Positions 9,597-18,754 of a stretch of DNA of 64,000 nt are shown one piece after another. The DNA comes from Salinicoccus sp. Bachu38 (lineage in GTDB: Bacteria; Bacillota; Bacilli; Staphylococcales; Salinicoccaceae): the NCBI RefSeq assembly GCF_038561955.2, contig NZ_CP138333.2:1612001-1676000 (forward strand), written 5' to 3'. Every line of letters starts with the position of its first letter. Position 1 is the first letter of the stretch. The position numbers and the translations under genes are program-made. The notes beneath the pieces were generated by a model. That model was not told where the DNA came from and ran no database searches. It saw only the letters and a list, made by a program, of their open reading frames with translations.

Positions 9597-10616
9597 TTAA
9601 ATGAGACTAAAATAAAATTTATCGAATTCCTCAAGGGACATCTGCTGCGCCCTGTCGCTCAGAGCAACGGCTGGATCCGGATGGACTTCTGCCATTATAC
9701 CATCGGCACCTGCTGCAATTGCCGCTTTGGCACAATCCGACATGATTTCCTTCCTCCCTGTGGAATGTGTGACATCCACCAGGACAGGCAGGTGGCTCGC
9801 CTGCTTGAGCAGGGGGACAGCCGAGATGTCCAACGTGTTTCTTGTGCTTTTTTCGAATGTCCGTATCCCCCGCTCACAAAAGACCACATTGCCATTGCCT
9901 TCAGCCAGTATATATTCGGCGGCATACAGGAACTCTTCTATCGTCGCACTCATGCCCCTTTTCAGGATCACCGGCTTGCGGGAACGTCCCACTGCCTTGA
10001 GCAGTTCGAAATTCTGCATGTTCCTGGCACCGATCTGAAATGCATCAAGCTGGTGTTCGGCCATGCTGACATGTTCTGGTGCAACGATTTCGCTGACCAC
10101 TGCGAGGCCATGCGCTTCTTTTGTCTTCCGGAGTATCTCGAGCCCCTCCTCCCCCAGGCCCTGGAAATCGTATGGCGAAGTGCGGGGTTTGAATGCCCCA
10201 CCCCTGATCATTTTCAGGCCTTTCTGTTTGAGGTCCGACGCCACTTCTGCAACCTGGTTGTAGGATTCCACTGCACAGGGGCCGAATATATGGGCAGGTG
10301 CATTCCCGCCTATCTCGGCGTCGCCGATCCTGATGATCGTGTCCGCGCTCTGATGTGCCCTCGACACCAGAAGGGGCGGAGGCTCTTCCGCACTTGCCTG
10401 CCGGGAGGATGCGTCGGTCAGACTTTCGAGCAGAGCCTGTACAAAATCGGCATCGTATACACCTTCATAATTGGACAGCAGCTTGCTGTAGTGGTCTGCA
10501 TCATCGATTCTTTTCCCGCTGTGACCAGTTATTGCTGCCCTTCCATCCAACAGCTCCAATAGGGCTGTATCAATCTCCATCAATTTTTCCCTGACCAAAG
10601 CATCGTCCTGGTTCAT
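9597..10616 (-). CDS. aroA: DAHP synthase with N-terminal chorismate-mutase-like domain
   Basis: 3-deoxy-D-arabino-heptulosonate 7-phosphate synthase, first step of the shikimate pathway, as the B. subtilis-type AroA(G) fusion. The start is set at ATG 10616 because GAGGTGG sits 6 nt upstream; the GTG at 10625 lies inside that ribosome-binding site. Residues about 1-75 correspond to the AroQ-type chorismate mutase domain. The rest is DAHP synthase with FGPCAVES, RGGAFKPRTSPYDFQGLG, VSEIV, QIGARNMQN, LKRG and VDVTHSTGRKE. The mutase domain looks eroded (see findings). It is upstream of ccpA on the same strand. Confidence 0.93.
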   Translation of the reverse strand: MNQDDALVREKLMEIDTALLELLDGRAAITGHSGKRIDDADHYSKLLSNYEGVYDADFVQALLESLTDASSRQASAEEPPPLLVSRAHQSADTIIRIGDAEIGGNAPAHIFGPCAVESYNQVAEVASDLKQKGLKMIRGGAFKPRTSPYDFQGLGEEGLEILRKTKEAHGLAVVSEIVAPEHVSMAEHQLDAFQIGARNMQNFELLKAVGRSRKPVILKRGMSATIEEFLYAAEYILAEGNGNVVFCERGIRTFEKSTRNTLDISAVPLLKQASHLPVLVDVTHSTGRKEIMSDCAKAAIAAGADGIMAEVHPDPAVALSDRAQQMSLEEFDKFYFSLI

Positions 10617-10635
10617 ATTGTCCACCTCATAAAAT

Positions 10636-10661
10636 CAACCACATGCCGGAACATGTGGTTG
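10636..10661 (-). terminator. Terminator-like hairpin after ytxH
   Basis: CAACCACATG / CATGTGGTTG stem with a 6-nt loop, followed on the minus strand by ATTTTAT. It lies between ytxH and aroA, so aroA probably has its own promoter. The T-run is weak. Confidence 0.55.
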
Positions 10662-10685
10662 AAAAATAATGATATCATGTTATTA

Positions 10686-11162
10686 CTATTTTTTGTCTTC
10701 GTCAAGCTTTTCAGCGTATTTCGACATATCTACCGTCCTCGGATCATCAGTGTGCGGTTCATTCACTTCTTCCTGAATCGCATCCTTCTGAGCTTTGACT
10801 GCAGATTCATCGAGGGATTTCACCCTCTTCTTCTCATCCATTTCGCTTTTCTTGGCTGAGATATCGCCTTTCTTATCTTCCATCTTGTCACGCAGCTGAT
10901 TCGTCTTGTCCTGTACTTTCTCTTTGAAGTCTGCACCTTCTTCGCTGCCGCTCTCCTTGTTTTTGGAAAGCTTTTGGGTCTGCTCGGAAATATCATCCCT
11001 TAATGCATCCCCGGATTTCGGTGCGAGCAACAGTCCGCCAATTGTTCCAACGAGAAGACCGACGGCAAGGCCGATGGAGAAATCCCTTCCGGTCGTCTGG
11101 TTGATCTGCTCCTCATATTCTTCAACACCATGAAGGTGCCGATCACGGTTATAGGTTTCCAT
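10686..11162 (-). CDS. ytxH: YtxH-family membrane-anchored protein
   Basis: A 158-residue protein; the start is set at ATG 11162 (METYNRD...) because GGGAGG lies 7 nt upstream; an in-frame ATG at 11177 lies upstream of that ribosome-binding site. A single Gly/Leu-rich membrane segment (about residues 30-50) ends in LLAPKSG, typical of YtxH. A long, highly charged Lys/Glu/Asp tail predicted as helical or disordered follows. Co-transcribed with the upstream DUF948 gene, as in B. subtilis ytxGH, a known general stress pair. No enzymatic motif is visible. Confidence 0.82.
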   Translation of the reverse strand: METYNRDRHLHGVEEYEEQINQTTGRDFSIGLAVGLLVGTIGGLLLAPKSGDALRDDISEQTQKLSKNKESGSEEGADFKEKVQDKTNQLRDKMEDKKGDISAKKSEMDEKKRVKSLDESAVKAQKDAIQEEVNEPHTDDPRTVDMSKYAEKLDEDKK

Positions 11163-11176
11163 ATAAGAACCTCCCA

Positions 11177-11743
11177 TTATTTGCTGTCGTTATCAAGCCC
11201 AGCATTCACACGATCTTCATCGAGGTTGTCATTCGTCGTTACCGACTGGTTTACAGCTACCGGCAGATTATCCGGATCGTCTTCAGCCGTAGTTGAATAT
11301 TTGGTGTTGAAAGCACTGTTGCGCTTCTGTCTCATCTGCCATTTGTCTGCAACTTCCATCGCAACATTGGACCATTGCACAACTTGGGAAATCTTATCTT
11401 CATTCTGTGATATGTTGTGAGTGATTGAATTCGTCACCCGGTCAACCGAAGAATTCAGGTTATTCATGGATTGTCCGATACCTTGCACGGCATCCACTAC
11501 AGAATTGAGTTTAGCAGATTTGCCCTGTACATCCTCTGCCAGACGGTTCGTCTTGTGCAGGAGATCAGTTGATTCCCTGGTAATGCCTTGAATCTGTCCT
11601 TCTACTCCATCAAGTGTCTTTGCTACATGATCCAGATTCTTTTTGACTGAGAACAGTACAACTGCCAAAGCAATACAAAGAATCAGGAAGGCAATAGCAG
11701 CAACACCTGCGGCAATATATAAAATTATTTGCCAATCCATCAT
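11177..11743 (-). CDS. ytxG: DUF948 (YtxG-like) membrane protein
   Basis: A 188-residue protein with one N-terminal membrane helix (about residues 6-30) and a long amphipathic/coiled-coil region, then a polar tail; this is the DUF948 layout. Two adjacent ATGs exist (11743 and 11740); GGAGG fits the second slightly better. It is the first gene of ytxG-ytxH. A sigma-B-like promoter lies upstream (11787-11811), and the B. subtilis orthologue is a general stress gene. Molecular role unknown. Confidence 0.82.
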   Translation of the reverse strand: MMDWQIILYIAAGVAAIAFLILCIALAVVLFSVKKNLDHVAKTLDGVEGQIQGITRESTDLLHKTNRLAEDVQGKSAKLNSVVDAVQGIGQSMNNLNSSVDRVTNSITHNISQNEDKISQVVQWSNVAMEVADKWQMRQKRNSAFNTKYSTTAEDDPDNLPVAVNQSVTTNDNLDEDRVNAGLDNDSK

Positions 11744-11786
11744 AACGCCTCCATCTATATCTTTATTTGTTATTCATTCTTTAAAT

Positions 11787-11811
11787 TAACCCAAATGGCA
11801 ATGGTATAAAC
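11787..11811 (-). promoter_or_regulatory. Candidate sigma-B promoter of ytxG-ytxH
   Basis: Minus strand: GTTTAT (11811-11806), 13-nt spacer, GGGTTA (11792-11787), against the consensus GTTTAA-N12/15-GGGTAT. This is the weakest -10 of the six candidates, but supported by the known sigma-B control of ytxGH in B. subtilis. Confidence 0.5.
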
Positions 11812-11817
11812 ATTTTA

Positions 11818-13116
11818 TTAGGATAATAACTCGGTAAATCTTTTCTCATATTTTTGGATGTCGCCTGCTCCCATGAAGATGATGACAGCTTCCTTATGTG
11901 AATTGAGCTTGTCGATATCCCCTTCTGCCAGCAGTTCGGCATCCGGAATCAAATCCACAAGGTCCCGGCTTGACAGATCGCCCGCCTGTTCCCTTGCTGA
12001 ACCGAAAATATCCACAATGTAGGATTTGTCCGAGGCGGACAGGGCTTCTGCAAACTCATTCAGGAACTTTTCCGTCCGGGAGAAAGTATGGGGCTGGAAA
12101 ACTGTGACGATTTCCCTCCCATTATATTTCTTCCTTGCCGTTTCAAGGGTGGCCTGTATTTCTTTGGGGTGATGTGCGTAATCGTCGACGATGACCATGC
12201 CATTTTTGAACGTTTCGCTGAAACGTCTCTTCACCCCCCCGAAAGTCATGAATGCCTTTTTGATATTTTCCATATCAAGCTTCTCCAGGTAGCCCACTGT
12301 GATCACCGCAAGGGAATTCAACACATGGTGGTCTCCATACATCGGAATCGTGAACCTGTCCAGGAACTCGCCTTCCACGTGGACATTGAAGCGGGTCCCA
12401 TTGGGGAGGACTTCAATGTCGGAGGCACTGATGTCGAATTTGTCTCCGATGCCGTAGAAATAGACAGGAACATCATAGGACATGCTTCTTGTATGGCTGT
12501 CCCCCCCATAGGCGATCACAGCCTTTTTGACCTGACTCGCCATTTCGGAAAATGCATCGATGACATCCTGGAGATCCTTGAAATAGTCCGGGTGGTCGAA
12601 ATCTATGTTGGTGATGATGGCATAATCAGGATGATAGCTTAAAAAGTGCCGCTTGTATTCGCAGGATTCGAAAGTAAAGTATTTGCTGTCCTCAAGACCA
12701 AAACCTGTGCCATCCCCTATGAGGAAAGTCGTATCAACGTCCCCATTCATCACGTGGCTGAGCAGGCCCGTGGTGGAAGTCTTGCCGTGGGCACCAGTGA
12801 CCGCAATTGAGGTGAACTGGTTCATGAATTGTGAAAGGAACTCATGGTAGCGTATGACCGGGTATCCCCTTTCCCTTGCTGCGCTGATTTCGGGATGGTC
12901 ATCACCAAAGGCGTTGCCTGCAATGTAGGTGAAACCCTCCACGATGTTCGACGCATCAAAGGGCAGGATCCTTATACCCTTGTCCCTGAGCTGGTGTTCA
13001 GTAAACACTTCCTTTTCTATATCGGCCCCCTGGACCTCATGACCGAGGTCATGAAGCACCTGGGCCAGCGCACTCATGCCTGCGCCCTTGATTCCTATAA
13101 AATGATATTTTTCCAT
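11818..13116 (-). CDS. murC: UDP-N-acetylmuramate-L-alanine ligase
   Basis: Cytoplasmic Mur ligase adding L-Ala to UDP-MurNAc in peptidoglycan synthesis, 432 residues. It shows the N-terminal [11 protein letters not shown] nucleotide-binding loop, the ATP P-loop [22 protein letters not shown] and [13 protein letters not shown] 13116. It lies 28 nt downstream of the sftA-like gene, probably in one operon with it. The order ytpR-sftA-murC is shared with Bacillus and Staphylococcus. Confidence 0.96.
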   Translation of the reverse strand: MEKYHFIGIKGAGMSALAQVLHDLGHEVQGADIEKEVFTEHQLRDKGIRILPFDASNIVEGFTYIAGNAFGDDHPEISAARERGYPVIRYHEFLSQFMNQFTSIAVTGAHGKTSTTGLLSHVMNGDVDTTFLIGDGTGFGLEDSKYFTFESCEYKRHFLSYHPDYAIITNIDFDHPDYFKDLQDVIDAFSEMASQVKKAVIAYGGDSHTRSMSYDVPVYFYGIGDKFDISASDIEVLPNGTRFNVHVEGEFLDRFTIPMYGDHHVLNSLAVITVGYLEKLDMENIKKAFMTFGGVKRRFSETFKNGMVIVDDYAHHPKEIQATLETARKKYNGREIVTVFQPHTFSRTEKFLNEFAEALSASDKSYIVDIFGSAREQAGDLSSRDLVDLIPDAELLAEGDIDKLNSHKEAVIIFMGAGDIQKYEKRFTELLS

Positions 13117-13144
13117 GAGCTCACCATACTTTCATAAAATGGAT

Positions 13145-14878
13145 TCATCGGAATATCCCTTTCAGATGAGAAAGGACATCTTCCTTGATTTCTTGGGACA
13201 GCACTCCGGCATTCACGCGGAGCGGCTTATTGGACGTGGGAATCTGGATCAGCATATCATTGCCTTCAGTGAGCTCTTTCGCCCCTTCAACAACCTTGGA
13301 CTTTCCATCCTTGAATGATATGCGCGTCTGCATCATCTGGAGCAGTTCGAAACGGATTCCCACATCATTTCTTGAGTGGTTCATGATGAGGTGTATGCCG
13401 AGCGGCTTCCCTTTCTTCAGGATCTGTACAATCGCCCGTATGGCTTCGGGATTATTATGCTCGAACAGCTCTGCCAGGTCGTCGATGACGACCACCATCA
13501 CGCTTTTTTTAGCTTCATTGCTGACCCGCTGGTTGAAGCTGTCCAGGTTGCGTACATGTGCCCTTCTGAATTGGTTGTGCCTGTTGTTCAGCTCTTCCAG
13601 AACATTCTGCAGTACATGCTTGCCGGTGATGGACTTCGGTGCACTGAACATATGAGGCAGGTCTTCATATTCCTTGTAATGGGCCTTGTCGGAAGCGATC
13701 ATGATCTGAAGCTCCCTCGGATTATGGTTCATCATGAGGGATACGAGGATGTTATCGACCACTGCAGATGAATGGTCCGGCTCCCCTCCATAGATCAGTA
13801 CCTGGCCTGCCTTCTTCAAAGGAAAACTGAAAATCTGATCATCCACTGTTTTCCCCACTACAAATTTGAAGTCATTTTTCCTGAGTTTGAGGCTGCTGGA
13901 GGAAAACAGCGTACTGAAAGGTATCGGATACGGATCCGGTAGGATGAACTCCACACCTATGTTACTTGTTCCCGCAATGGGGACGATCAGTTTAAAGTCT
14001 TCAAACGGCAGCTCAGAAAGCAGGTGTTCCTTCAGCTTTCCAACGACATTCAATCTGAAGTTTCTTTTCATCGAAAGCTCATAGCGGCCGACGATGCCAT
14101 TGGTTCTGTAGGCAGCGACTTTAACAGGCACACCAATAGCGTCAAAAGCAGCAACTATTTCCTCGGAGAGCGCTTCGTCCACGCTGTCGTAGCTGCTGTT
14201 CTGACCTTCGCCCAGTATATGTAGGGGTGGCAAGGTGCTTTTCGGGCCACTCCGTTTTACCTGATTCTGATTTTTGGATCTGTATTTATTCTTGTCGTAG
14301 GGAGTCATCATGACATTGAAAGGAGAAACGGATTTCTGATCAGCGGCATTATCTGCAGCGGGAGTTTCTGCACCCGCTTCCTTCTCCATCTTTGTTTGGC
14401 CGGACTGGCCGGTCACAACGCCGATGGATCTTTCAGCCTCTGCCTTTTTCGCCCTTTCTTCCATCCGCTTCTGCTGCTTTCTTTCACGCTGTTGCCTTTC
14501 CCTTTTCAGTTCTTCCACAATCGGTGATGAATATCCGGATTTCTGATCTTCAGGGGAAGTATCTGACTCATCCTGTTTTCCAGCATTCGGATTCCCTTTC
14601 GAGCCATGGATTGCAGAAGGCACTGCACGCGCTTTGCTGATTGTATTTTTCCCTGGTCTCTTCCTGGAATAGCGACTCCCGCCCAGCAGCGACTTCTGCT
14701 GCTCTTTTCTTATGGGATCGCTGTTTTCCTGTTCTTTTCCTGGTGCCTCGGGCCGTTTTTTAATGGTTTCATCGCCATCCTTGTCATCCATGTCCAGGGG
14801 GAACCTGAAACGTTCCCTGTCGGAATGACCATCTTCAAGCCTATGATTGAATTGTCTTCTCCTTCTTGATCTATCCAT
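13145..14878 (-). CDS. Degenerate FtsK/SftA-type DNA translocase homologue
   Basis: 577 residues from ATG 14878 (GGGTGAG upstream; GTG 14887 lies inside it). Residues 1-210 are highly charged, low-complexity and probably disordered. Residues about 230-575 align by eye with the FtsK/SpoIIIE motor: DEALSEEIVAAFDAIGVPV, GVEFILPDP, a Walker-B-like VVVIDDLAEL near residue 464, GIHLIMNHSR and NKPLRVNAGVLS. The Walker A loop, normally GATGSGKS, reads GGEPDHSS (near 365) with no lysine, and no gamma domain follows. The position matches ytpT/sftA. Probably not an active motor; a structural or regulatory role is inference. Confidence 0.8.
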   Translation of the reverse strand: MDRSRRRRQFNHRLEDGHSDRERFRFPLDMDDKDGDETIKKRPEAPGKEQENSDPIRKEQQKSLLGGSRYSRKRPGKNTISKARAVPSAIHGSKGNPNAGKQDESDTSPEDQKSGYSSPIVEELKRERQQRERKQQKRMEERAKKAEAERSIGVVTGQSGQTKMEKEAGAETPAADNAADQKSVSPFNVMMTPYDKNKYRSKNQNQVKRSGPKSTLPPLHILGEGQNSSYDSVDEALSEEIVAAFDAIGVPVKVAAYRTNGIVGRYELSMKRNFRLNVVGKLKEHLLSELPFEDFKLIVPIAGTSNIGVEFILPDPYPIPFSTLFSSSSLKLRKNDFKFVVGKTVDDQIFSFPLKKAGQVLIYGGEPDHSSAVVDNILVSLMMNHNPRELQIMIASDKAHYKEYEDLPHMFSAPKSITGKHVLQNVLEELNNRHNQFRRAHVRNLDSFNQRVSNEAKKSVMVVVIDDLAELFEHNNPEAIRAIVQILKKGKPLGIHLIMNHSRNDVGIRFELLQMMQTRISFKDGKSKVVEGAKELTEGNDMLIQIPTSNKPLRVNAGVLSQEIKEDVLSHLKGIFR

Positions 14879-14889
14879 CCGTCTCACCC

Positions 14890-15480
14890 TTATTTCACTT
14901 CAAATGGTTGCGCTACTTCATAGCTATCGTCCAGTACATAGATGCCCTTCACTCCGTCATCCTCAAGGTTCAGTTCCTTCTTCGAACAGATCATGCCCTT
15001 CGATTCCACGCCCCTCAGTGTTGAAGGCTTGATATAGAGCCCGTCAGGCATGATTGCACCGACTTTTGCCACAACGACCTGCTGGCCGGAATCGACATTC
15101 GGAGCACCACAGACGATCTGCAGCTCTTCCTCCCCGACATCTACCTTACAGACATTCAGCTTGTCTGCATCCGGATGCTTTGATTTTTCCGTCACTTTTC
15201 CAACGACGAACTTGGGAGAGAGATCCGGATTGATCTTTGCGATCCCTCTGCTCTCGAGCAGTGAGTTGATGCTCCCGAGTATCGTTTCATCCGCCTCGAT
15301 GTTCACTTCGTCCGGCAATGCGATATGCTTGGACGCATCGAAAATATTCAGGCCGATGATTTCATCATCGCTCTTGATCACTGTCAGATCTTCATGGAAT
15401 TCATATGTCGGGTTTTCCGCTTTTTTCAAAGTGACGAGCAGTACATCTCCAACATGCTGGTAATTATAAGTCAGTTTCAT
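14890..15480 (-). CDS. ytpR: YtpR-type tRNA-binding-domain protein
   Basis: A 196-residue protein with a DUF4479-type N-terminal half and a C-terminal OB-fold tRNA-binding domain like that at the start of PheT ([39 protein letters not shown]). Its cellular substrate is not established. ATG 15480, overlapping the upstream gene by 4 nt; GAGGTAGAG lies upstream. The orthologue has the same position next to sftA and ytpQ in Bacillus. Confidence 0.92.
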   Translation of the reverse strand: MKLTYNYQHVGDVLLVTLKKAENPTYEFHEDLTVIKSDDEIIGLNIFDASKHIALPDEVNIEADETILGSINSLLESRGIAKINPDLSPKFVVGKVTEKSKHPDADKLNVCKVDVGEEELQIVCGAPNVDSGQQVVVAKVGAIMPDGLYIKPSTLRGVESKGMICSKKELNLEDDGVKGIYVLDDSYEVAQPFEVK

Positions 15481-16289
15481 TCATCTCTACCTCTTTTATG
15501 ATTCTTTTGTTTGCCCAGTATGAATACTGGTTCCAGTTTCTTTTCACGATAAGAGAACGAGAGGGAAGTAATCGGTGTCAGCCCTTCAGCGAAGTACTGC
15601 ATCATCATCTGTGCCATGATATCGTAACCGACACTGTTCCTCACGTTCGCGATGATCAGCACATCCTGGTGCGGCAGGCCGACCATCATCTCTCCATCGA
15701 AGTTCTCGTGCATTTCATCGAGAAGCTGTGTGTTCAATATGCGCGTCGCATCGTATCCATCGTTATGGTTGATGAAATAGAAATCATTCTCCTGGATCGT
15801 CTCCTTCTTGTGTGAGACAGGCAGACGCTTCATATTTTTATCAGCCAGCTTCCTCAATGCCTCCTTGTCCAACCCCAAAGTCTTCAGAAGGGGCTCATCA
15901 ATCAGCCGATAGCTGTTCTTGAAATCTATTGCGTAATATATTTTCGTTTCATTCGTATGGTCATCCACGACAAACGGGTCGCCATTCTTATTCTTCCTGT
16001 GGAAGCTTGAAGAACGGATGACGGGATATACGCCCGATTCATCCAGCGTGATCGCTTCCTCTTTCATGCGTTCAAGCGTCTCATCTATATAATAGACGAT
16101 TTCCTCTATGAAATTCTCGTCCTTCTTTACTTTATCCACCGCTTTTGACAGTGCAATGTCCAGGCCTTTGCCATTATCATTGCGCTCCACCCTGAGCATC
16201 TCCTCTTCACGGTCGAAGGAAGTCTGGAAATCACTCCGTTTTTCATTGAGCTTCTCTATGATTCTATTTTTAAGCTGGAAAATATTCAT
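15477..16289 (-). CDS. ytpQ: DUF1444 protein (YtpQ)
   Basis: A 270-residue cytoplasmic protein of the DUF1444 family; function unknown. The start is set at ATG 16289 ([10 protein letters not shown]...) because GGAGG sits 7 nt upstream; an open extension to 16322 lacks a ribosome-binding site. It overlaps ytpR by 4 nt (ATGA), so they are translationally coupled. The neighbourhood matches B. subtilis ytpQ-ytpR, but thioredoxin-like YtpP, expected just upstream, is replaced here by a membrane protein. Confidence 0.88.
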   Translation of the reverse strand: MNIFQLKNRIIEKLNEKRSDFQTSFDREEEMLRVERNDNGKGLDIALSKAVDKVKKDENFIEEIVYYIDETLERMKEEAITLDESGVYPVIRSSSFHRKNKNGDPFVVDDHTNETKIYYAIDFKNSYRLIDEPLLKTLGLDKEALRKLADKNMKRLPVSHKKETIQENDFYFINHNDGYDATRILNTQLLDEMHENFDGEMMVGLPHQDVLIIANVRNSVGYDIMAQMMMQYFAEGLTPITSLSFSYREKKLEPVFILGKQKNHKRGRDE

Positions 16290-16305
16290 GAAATTGCCTC
16301 CAGTT

Positions 16306-17301
16306 CTATTCTTTCGCACCAATTCTTAGCTTCTGATCTCCGTCCTTGATCAGTCCTGCGCGTTTCAGCAAAGTATAGAATAACAGAGTTACCAGGGCAG
16401 GTAAAACGATTTGGAACACGAGGATGAGCAGCCATACCTCCAGGGAAGGCCCCATCGTCTCTATCGTCATGATCTGCCCGACCAGGCCGCTGGTGCCCAT
16501 TCCGGCCCCGGCAGCATTGTTTTCCATCGGGAAGAAAACCGTCATTACAGGAGCGATGACAGCACTTGCCAGAACAGGGGGCAGGATGACAAACGGATTC
16601 AATAGTACATTCGGCACCTGCAGCATGGATGTGCCGATTCCGATGGATATCAGTCCTGAAAACCCATTATCCCTATACCCGGTCACAGCCAATCCTACCA
16701 TATGGCAACAGCACCCGATGACCGCAGCTCCCGCGGCAAGGCCGCTCAGGTCGAGCATCAGTGCAAGCGCTGCGCTGGAGAGCGGCGCAGTCAATGTAAT
16801 TCCGAAGATGACTGCCACGAGCATCCCCATTATGAAAGGCCTCTGCTCGGTGGCAAACACGATCACTTCGCCCATGCTCGTCATGAAGTCACCGATTACA
16901 GGGCCGATGAACCGGGCAACGAGGTAGCCCAGTACAATCGTCAGGAATGGCGTCACAATGATGTCGATCTTCGTTCTTCCTGCGTACAGGCGGGCGACTT
17001 CAATTGCGATGATGCTTGCGATATAGCTGCCTGCCGCACCCCCCATATCATAGGCGGCATAACTCACGACGACCACTGAAAATATCACAAGTGGCGAAGC
17101 CTTCAGACCATAGGCGATGGCGGCACCAATTGCGGCACCAGTCATGCCCATCGCCACTGCACCAATCTCCTTGAGGCTTTCAAGATAAGGGACATAAGTC
17201 CCGATCGTATCGATGATCAGCCCGATGATGAGTGAAGAAAACAGACCGAGTGCCATGAAACTCATGCCATCAATGAACCATCTTCTCAGGAGGCTTCTCA
17301 T
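16306..17301 (-). CDS. PTS EIIC-like / PfoR-type membrane protein
   Basis: A 331-residue, very hydrophobic protein with about eight to ten membrane segments and Gly/Ala-rich loops, resembling the PTS_EIIC_2 (PfoR-like) family. No IIA or IIB domain or phosphorylation-site cysteine/histidine context is seen, so a complete sugar PTS is not encoded here. The ATG shares one base with the upstream M42 peptidase stop (TGATG). Substrate unknown; an uptake or sensory role is a guess. Confidence 0.75.
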   Translation of the reverse strand: MRSLLRRWFIDGMSFMALGLFSSLIIGLIIDTIGTYVPYLESLKEIGAVAMGMTGAAIGAAIAYGLKASPLVIFSVVVVSYAAYDMGGAAGSYIASIIAIEVARLYAGRTKIDIIVTPFLTIVLGYLVARFIGPVIGDFMTSMGEVIVFATEQRPFIMGMLVAVIFGITLTAPLSSAALALMLDLSGLAAGAAVIGCCCHMVGLAVTGYRDNGFSGLISIGIGTSMLQVPNVLLNPFVILPPVLASAVIAPVMTVFFPMENNAAGAGMGTSGLVGQIMTIETMGPSLEVWLLILVFQIVLPALVTLLFYTLLKRAGLIKDGDQKLRIGAKE

Positions 17302-18383
17302 CAGCGGCCCCTCAACTGCTCGACTCTGTCATCATCGATGCCCCTGACGAGCTCCGTCAGCATCTTCTTCGCATGGAGATAGTCGTTCGAATTGATGATG
17401 GAGTGGCTGGTATGGATATAGCGGGCCACGATTCCCACAACGGCACTGACTACGCCTTCATTGGAGACGTGGATGCTGCCTGCATCCGTGCCGCCCGGAG
17501 ACTGGTAATACTGGAACTTGATGTCATGGCTGTCGGCCGTCTCAAGCATATAGTCGCGCATCGGCTTGGACAGGATCATCGTCCGGTCCATGATGCGGAC
17601 CAGTGTTCCTTCTCCGATCCTGCCCATGTCATCCTTCTTGCCCAGCATGTCGTTCGCCGGAGAACAGTCAACTGCAAATGCCACATCCGGCTTTATCAGG
17701 TTGGAACTCACTTTTGCGCCTCTGAGGCCCACTTCCTCCTGGACATTGGCACCGACATAGAGGTCGCATTCGAGGTCGACATCAGCCAGCGCCTCCAGCG
17801 TCTCTATGGCGATCAGACAGCCATAGCGGTTGTCCCACGCTTTCGCCAGCAGCTTGTTCTCCTGCTCCATCACTTCGAAATCGACATCAGGCACTATGGA
17901 GTCACCCGGACGGATGCCCATGGACTCCAGCTCTTCCCTGCTGTCTGCACCGACATCAAGAAGCATATCATCAAGTTCAACGGTCTTGCTCTTGCCATCA
18001 CCTTTTCTGAAGTGCACGGGAACACTGCCAATGATGCCGGTGATCCGCCTGTCTTCGGAAGTTCTGACTTTGAATTTCTGGCTCAGCAGGACATCGTTCG
18101 ACCAGCCGCCGAGGGGGGTGAACTTGATCATTCCATTTTCCGTCAACTGCGTGACCATGAAGCCGACTTCATCCATATGACCGGCAATCATGACTTTCGG
18201 GGCATTTTCGGTCTTCGATTTCTTGAGCGCAAAAATGCCTCCAAGTCCGTCCTGCAGGATTTCATCCGCAAAAGGCTCCATCTCTTGCCTCATATAGTCG
18301 CGGACCTGGTCCTCAAAACCGGGAGCCCCATGAAGCTCCGTCAATGCTTTCATCCTTTCAAGTGTCCTGTTTTCAATTTTCAT
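17301..18383 (-). CDS. M42-family metallo-aminopeptidase (YtoP-like)
   Basis: A 360-residue cytosolic glutamyl/leucyl-type aminopeptidase of the M42 (FrvX/YtoP) family. Metal-binding and catalytic positions are intact: AGHMDEVGFMV, AWDNRYG, the general-base Glu in QEEVGLRGA, AVDCSPAND, GGTDAGSIH and YIHTSHS. ATG 18383 with GGAGG 6 nt upstream. First gene of the tight minus-strand operon that runs to murC. Orthologous to B. subtilis ytoP by position and motifs. Confidence 0.92.
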   Translation of the reverse strand: MKIENRTLERMKALTELHGAPGFEDQVRDYMRQEMEPFADEILQDGLGGIFALKKSKTENAPKVMIAGHMDEVGFMVTQLTENGMIKFTPLGGWSNDVLLSQKFKVRTSEDRRITGIIGSVPVHFRKGDGKSKTVELDDMLLDVGADSREELESMGIRPGDSIVPDVDFEVMEQENKLLAKAWDNRYGCLIAIETLEALADVDLECDLYVGANVQEEVGLRGAKVSSNLIKPDVAFAVDCSPANDMLGKKDDMGRIGEGTLVRIMDRTMILSKPMRDYMLETADSHDIKFQYYQSPGGTDAGSIHVSNEGVVSAVVGIVARYIHTSHSIINSNDYLHAKKMLTELVRGIDDDRVEQLRGR

Positions 18384-18454
18384 TCGAATCCTCCTTTTTG
18401 TAATCCTCCGATTGATAAATATGTTAAACTTATGGCGATAAGGAGGTCATATAC

Positions 18455-18754
18455 ATGCTATCCAAAACCGCCAGGCTACTGCTCTTCGCTTCAGTCATCC
18501 TATTGCCGGTGTGCATCTGGATCAGATTGAACAGGCATATCCACCCCCAGACGGTCATCGACCGGCTGCACAGACAGTATGGAGACATCTCATTCGTATC
18601 GATTGACTATCATTCCAACAAAAACAAGTTCCTCGGAATCGACCGCGAGGTCTTTACAGGCCGCTTCCACGCACTGACCGGTGATGGAAAGAAACGCTAT
18701 CAATTCACCGCCGATGCATATACGGGAGAAATCATGGAAGCTACTGAACTGTAG
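18455..18754 (+). CDS. Small PepSY-type membrane-anchored protein
   Basis: A 99-residue protein with an uncleaved N-terminal membrane helix (about residues 7-25) and an extracytoplasmic domain resembling PepSY (VSIDYHSNKNKFLGIDREVFTGRFHA; AYTGEIM). B. subtilis has a comparable small gene (ytzB) at this place. AAGGAGG lies before ATG 18455. Divergent from the M42 operon and overlapping the convergent aminotransferase by 14 bp, with no terminator between. Function unknown. Confidence 0.72.
   Translation: MLSKTARLLLFASVILLPVCIWIRLNRHIHPQTVIDRLHRQYGDISFVSIDYHSNKNKFLGIDREVFTGRFHALTGDGKKRYQFTADAYTGEIMEATEL

Noticed and set aside
9681-10562. 293-residue plus-strand ORF opposite aroA
   Set aside because: Opposite the DAHP synthase gene; composition typical of a reverse-frame translation.
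17373-18530. 385-residue plus-strand ORF opposite the M42 peptidase
   Set aside because: Antisense shadow of a well-supported gene; no ribosome-binding site or domain.
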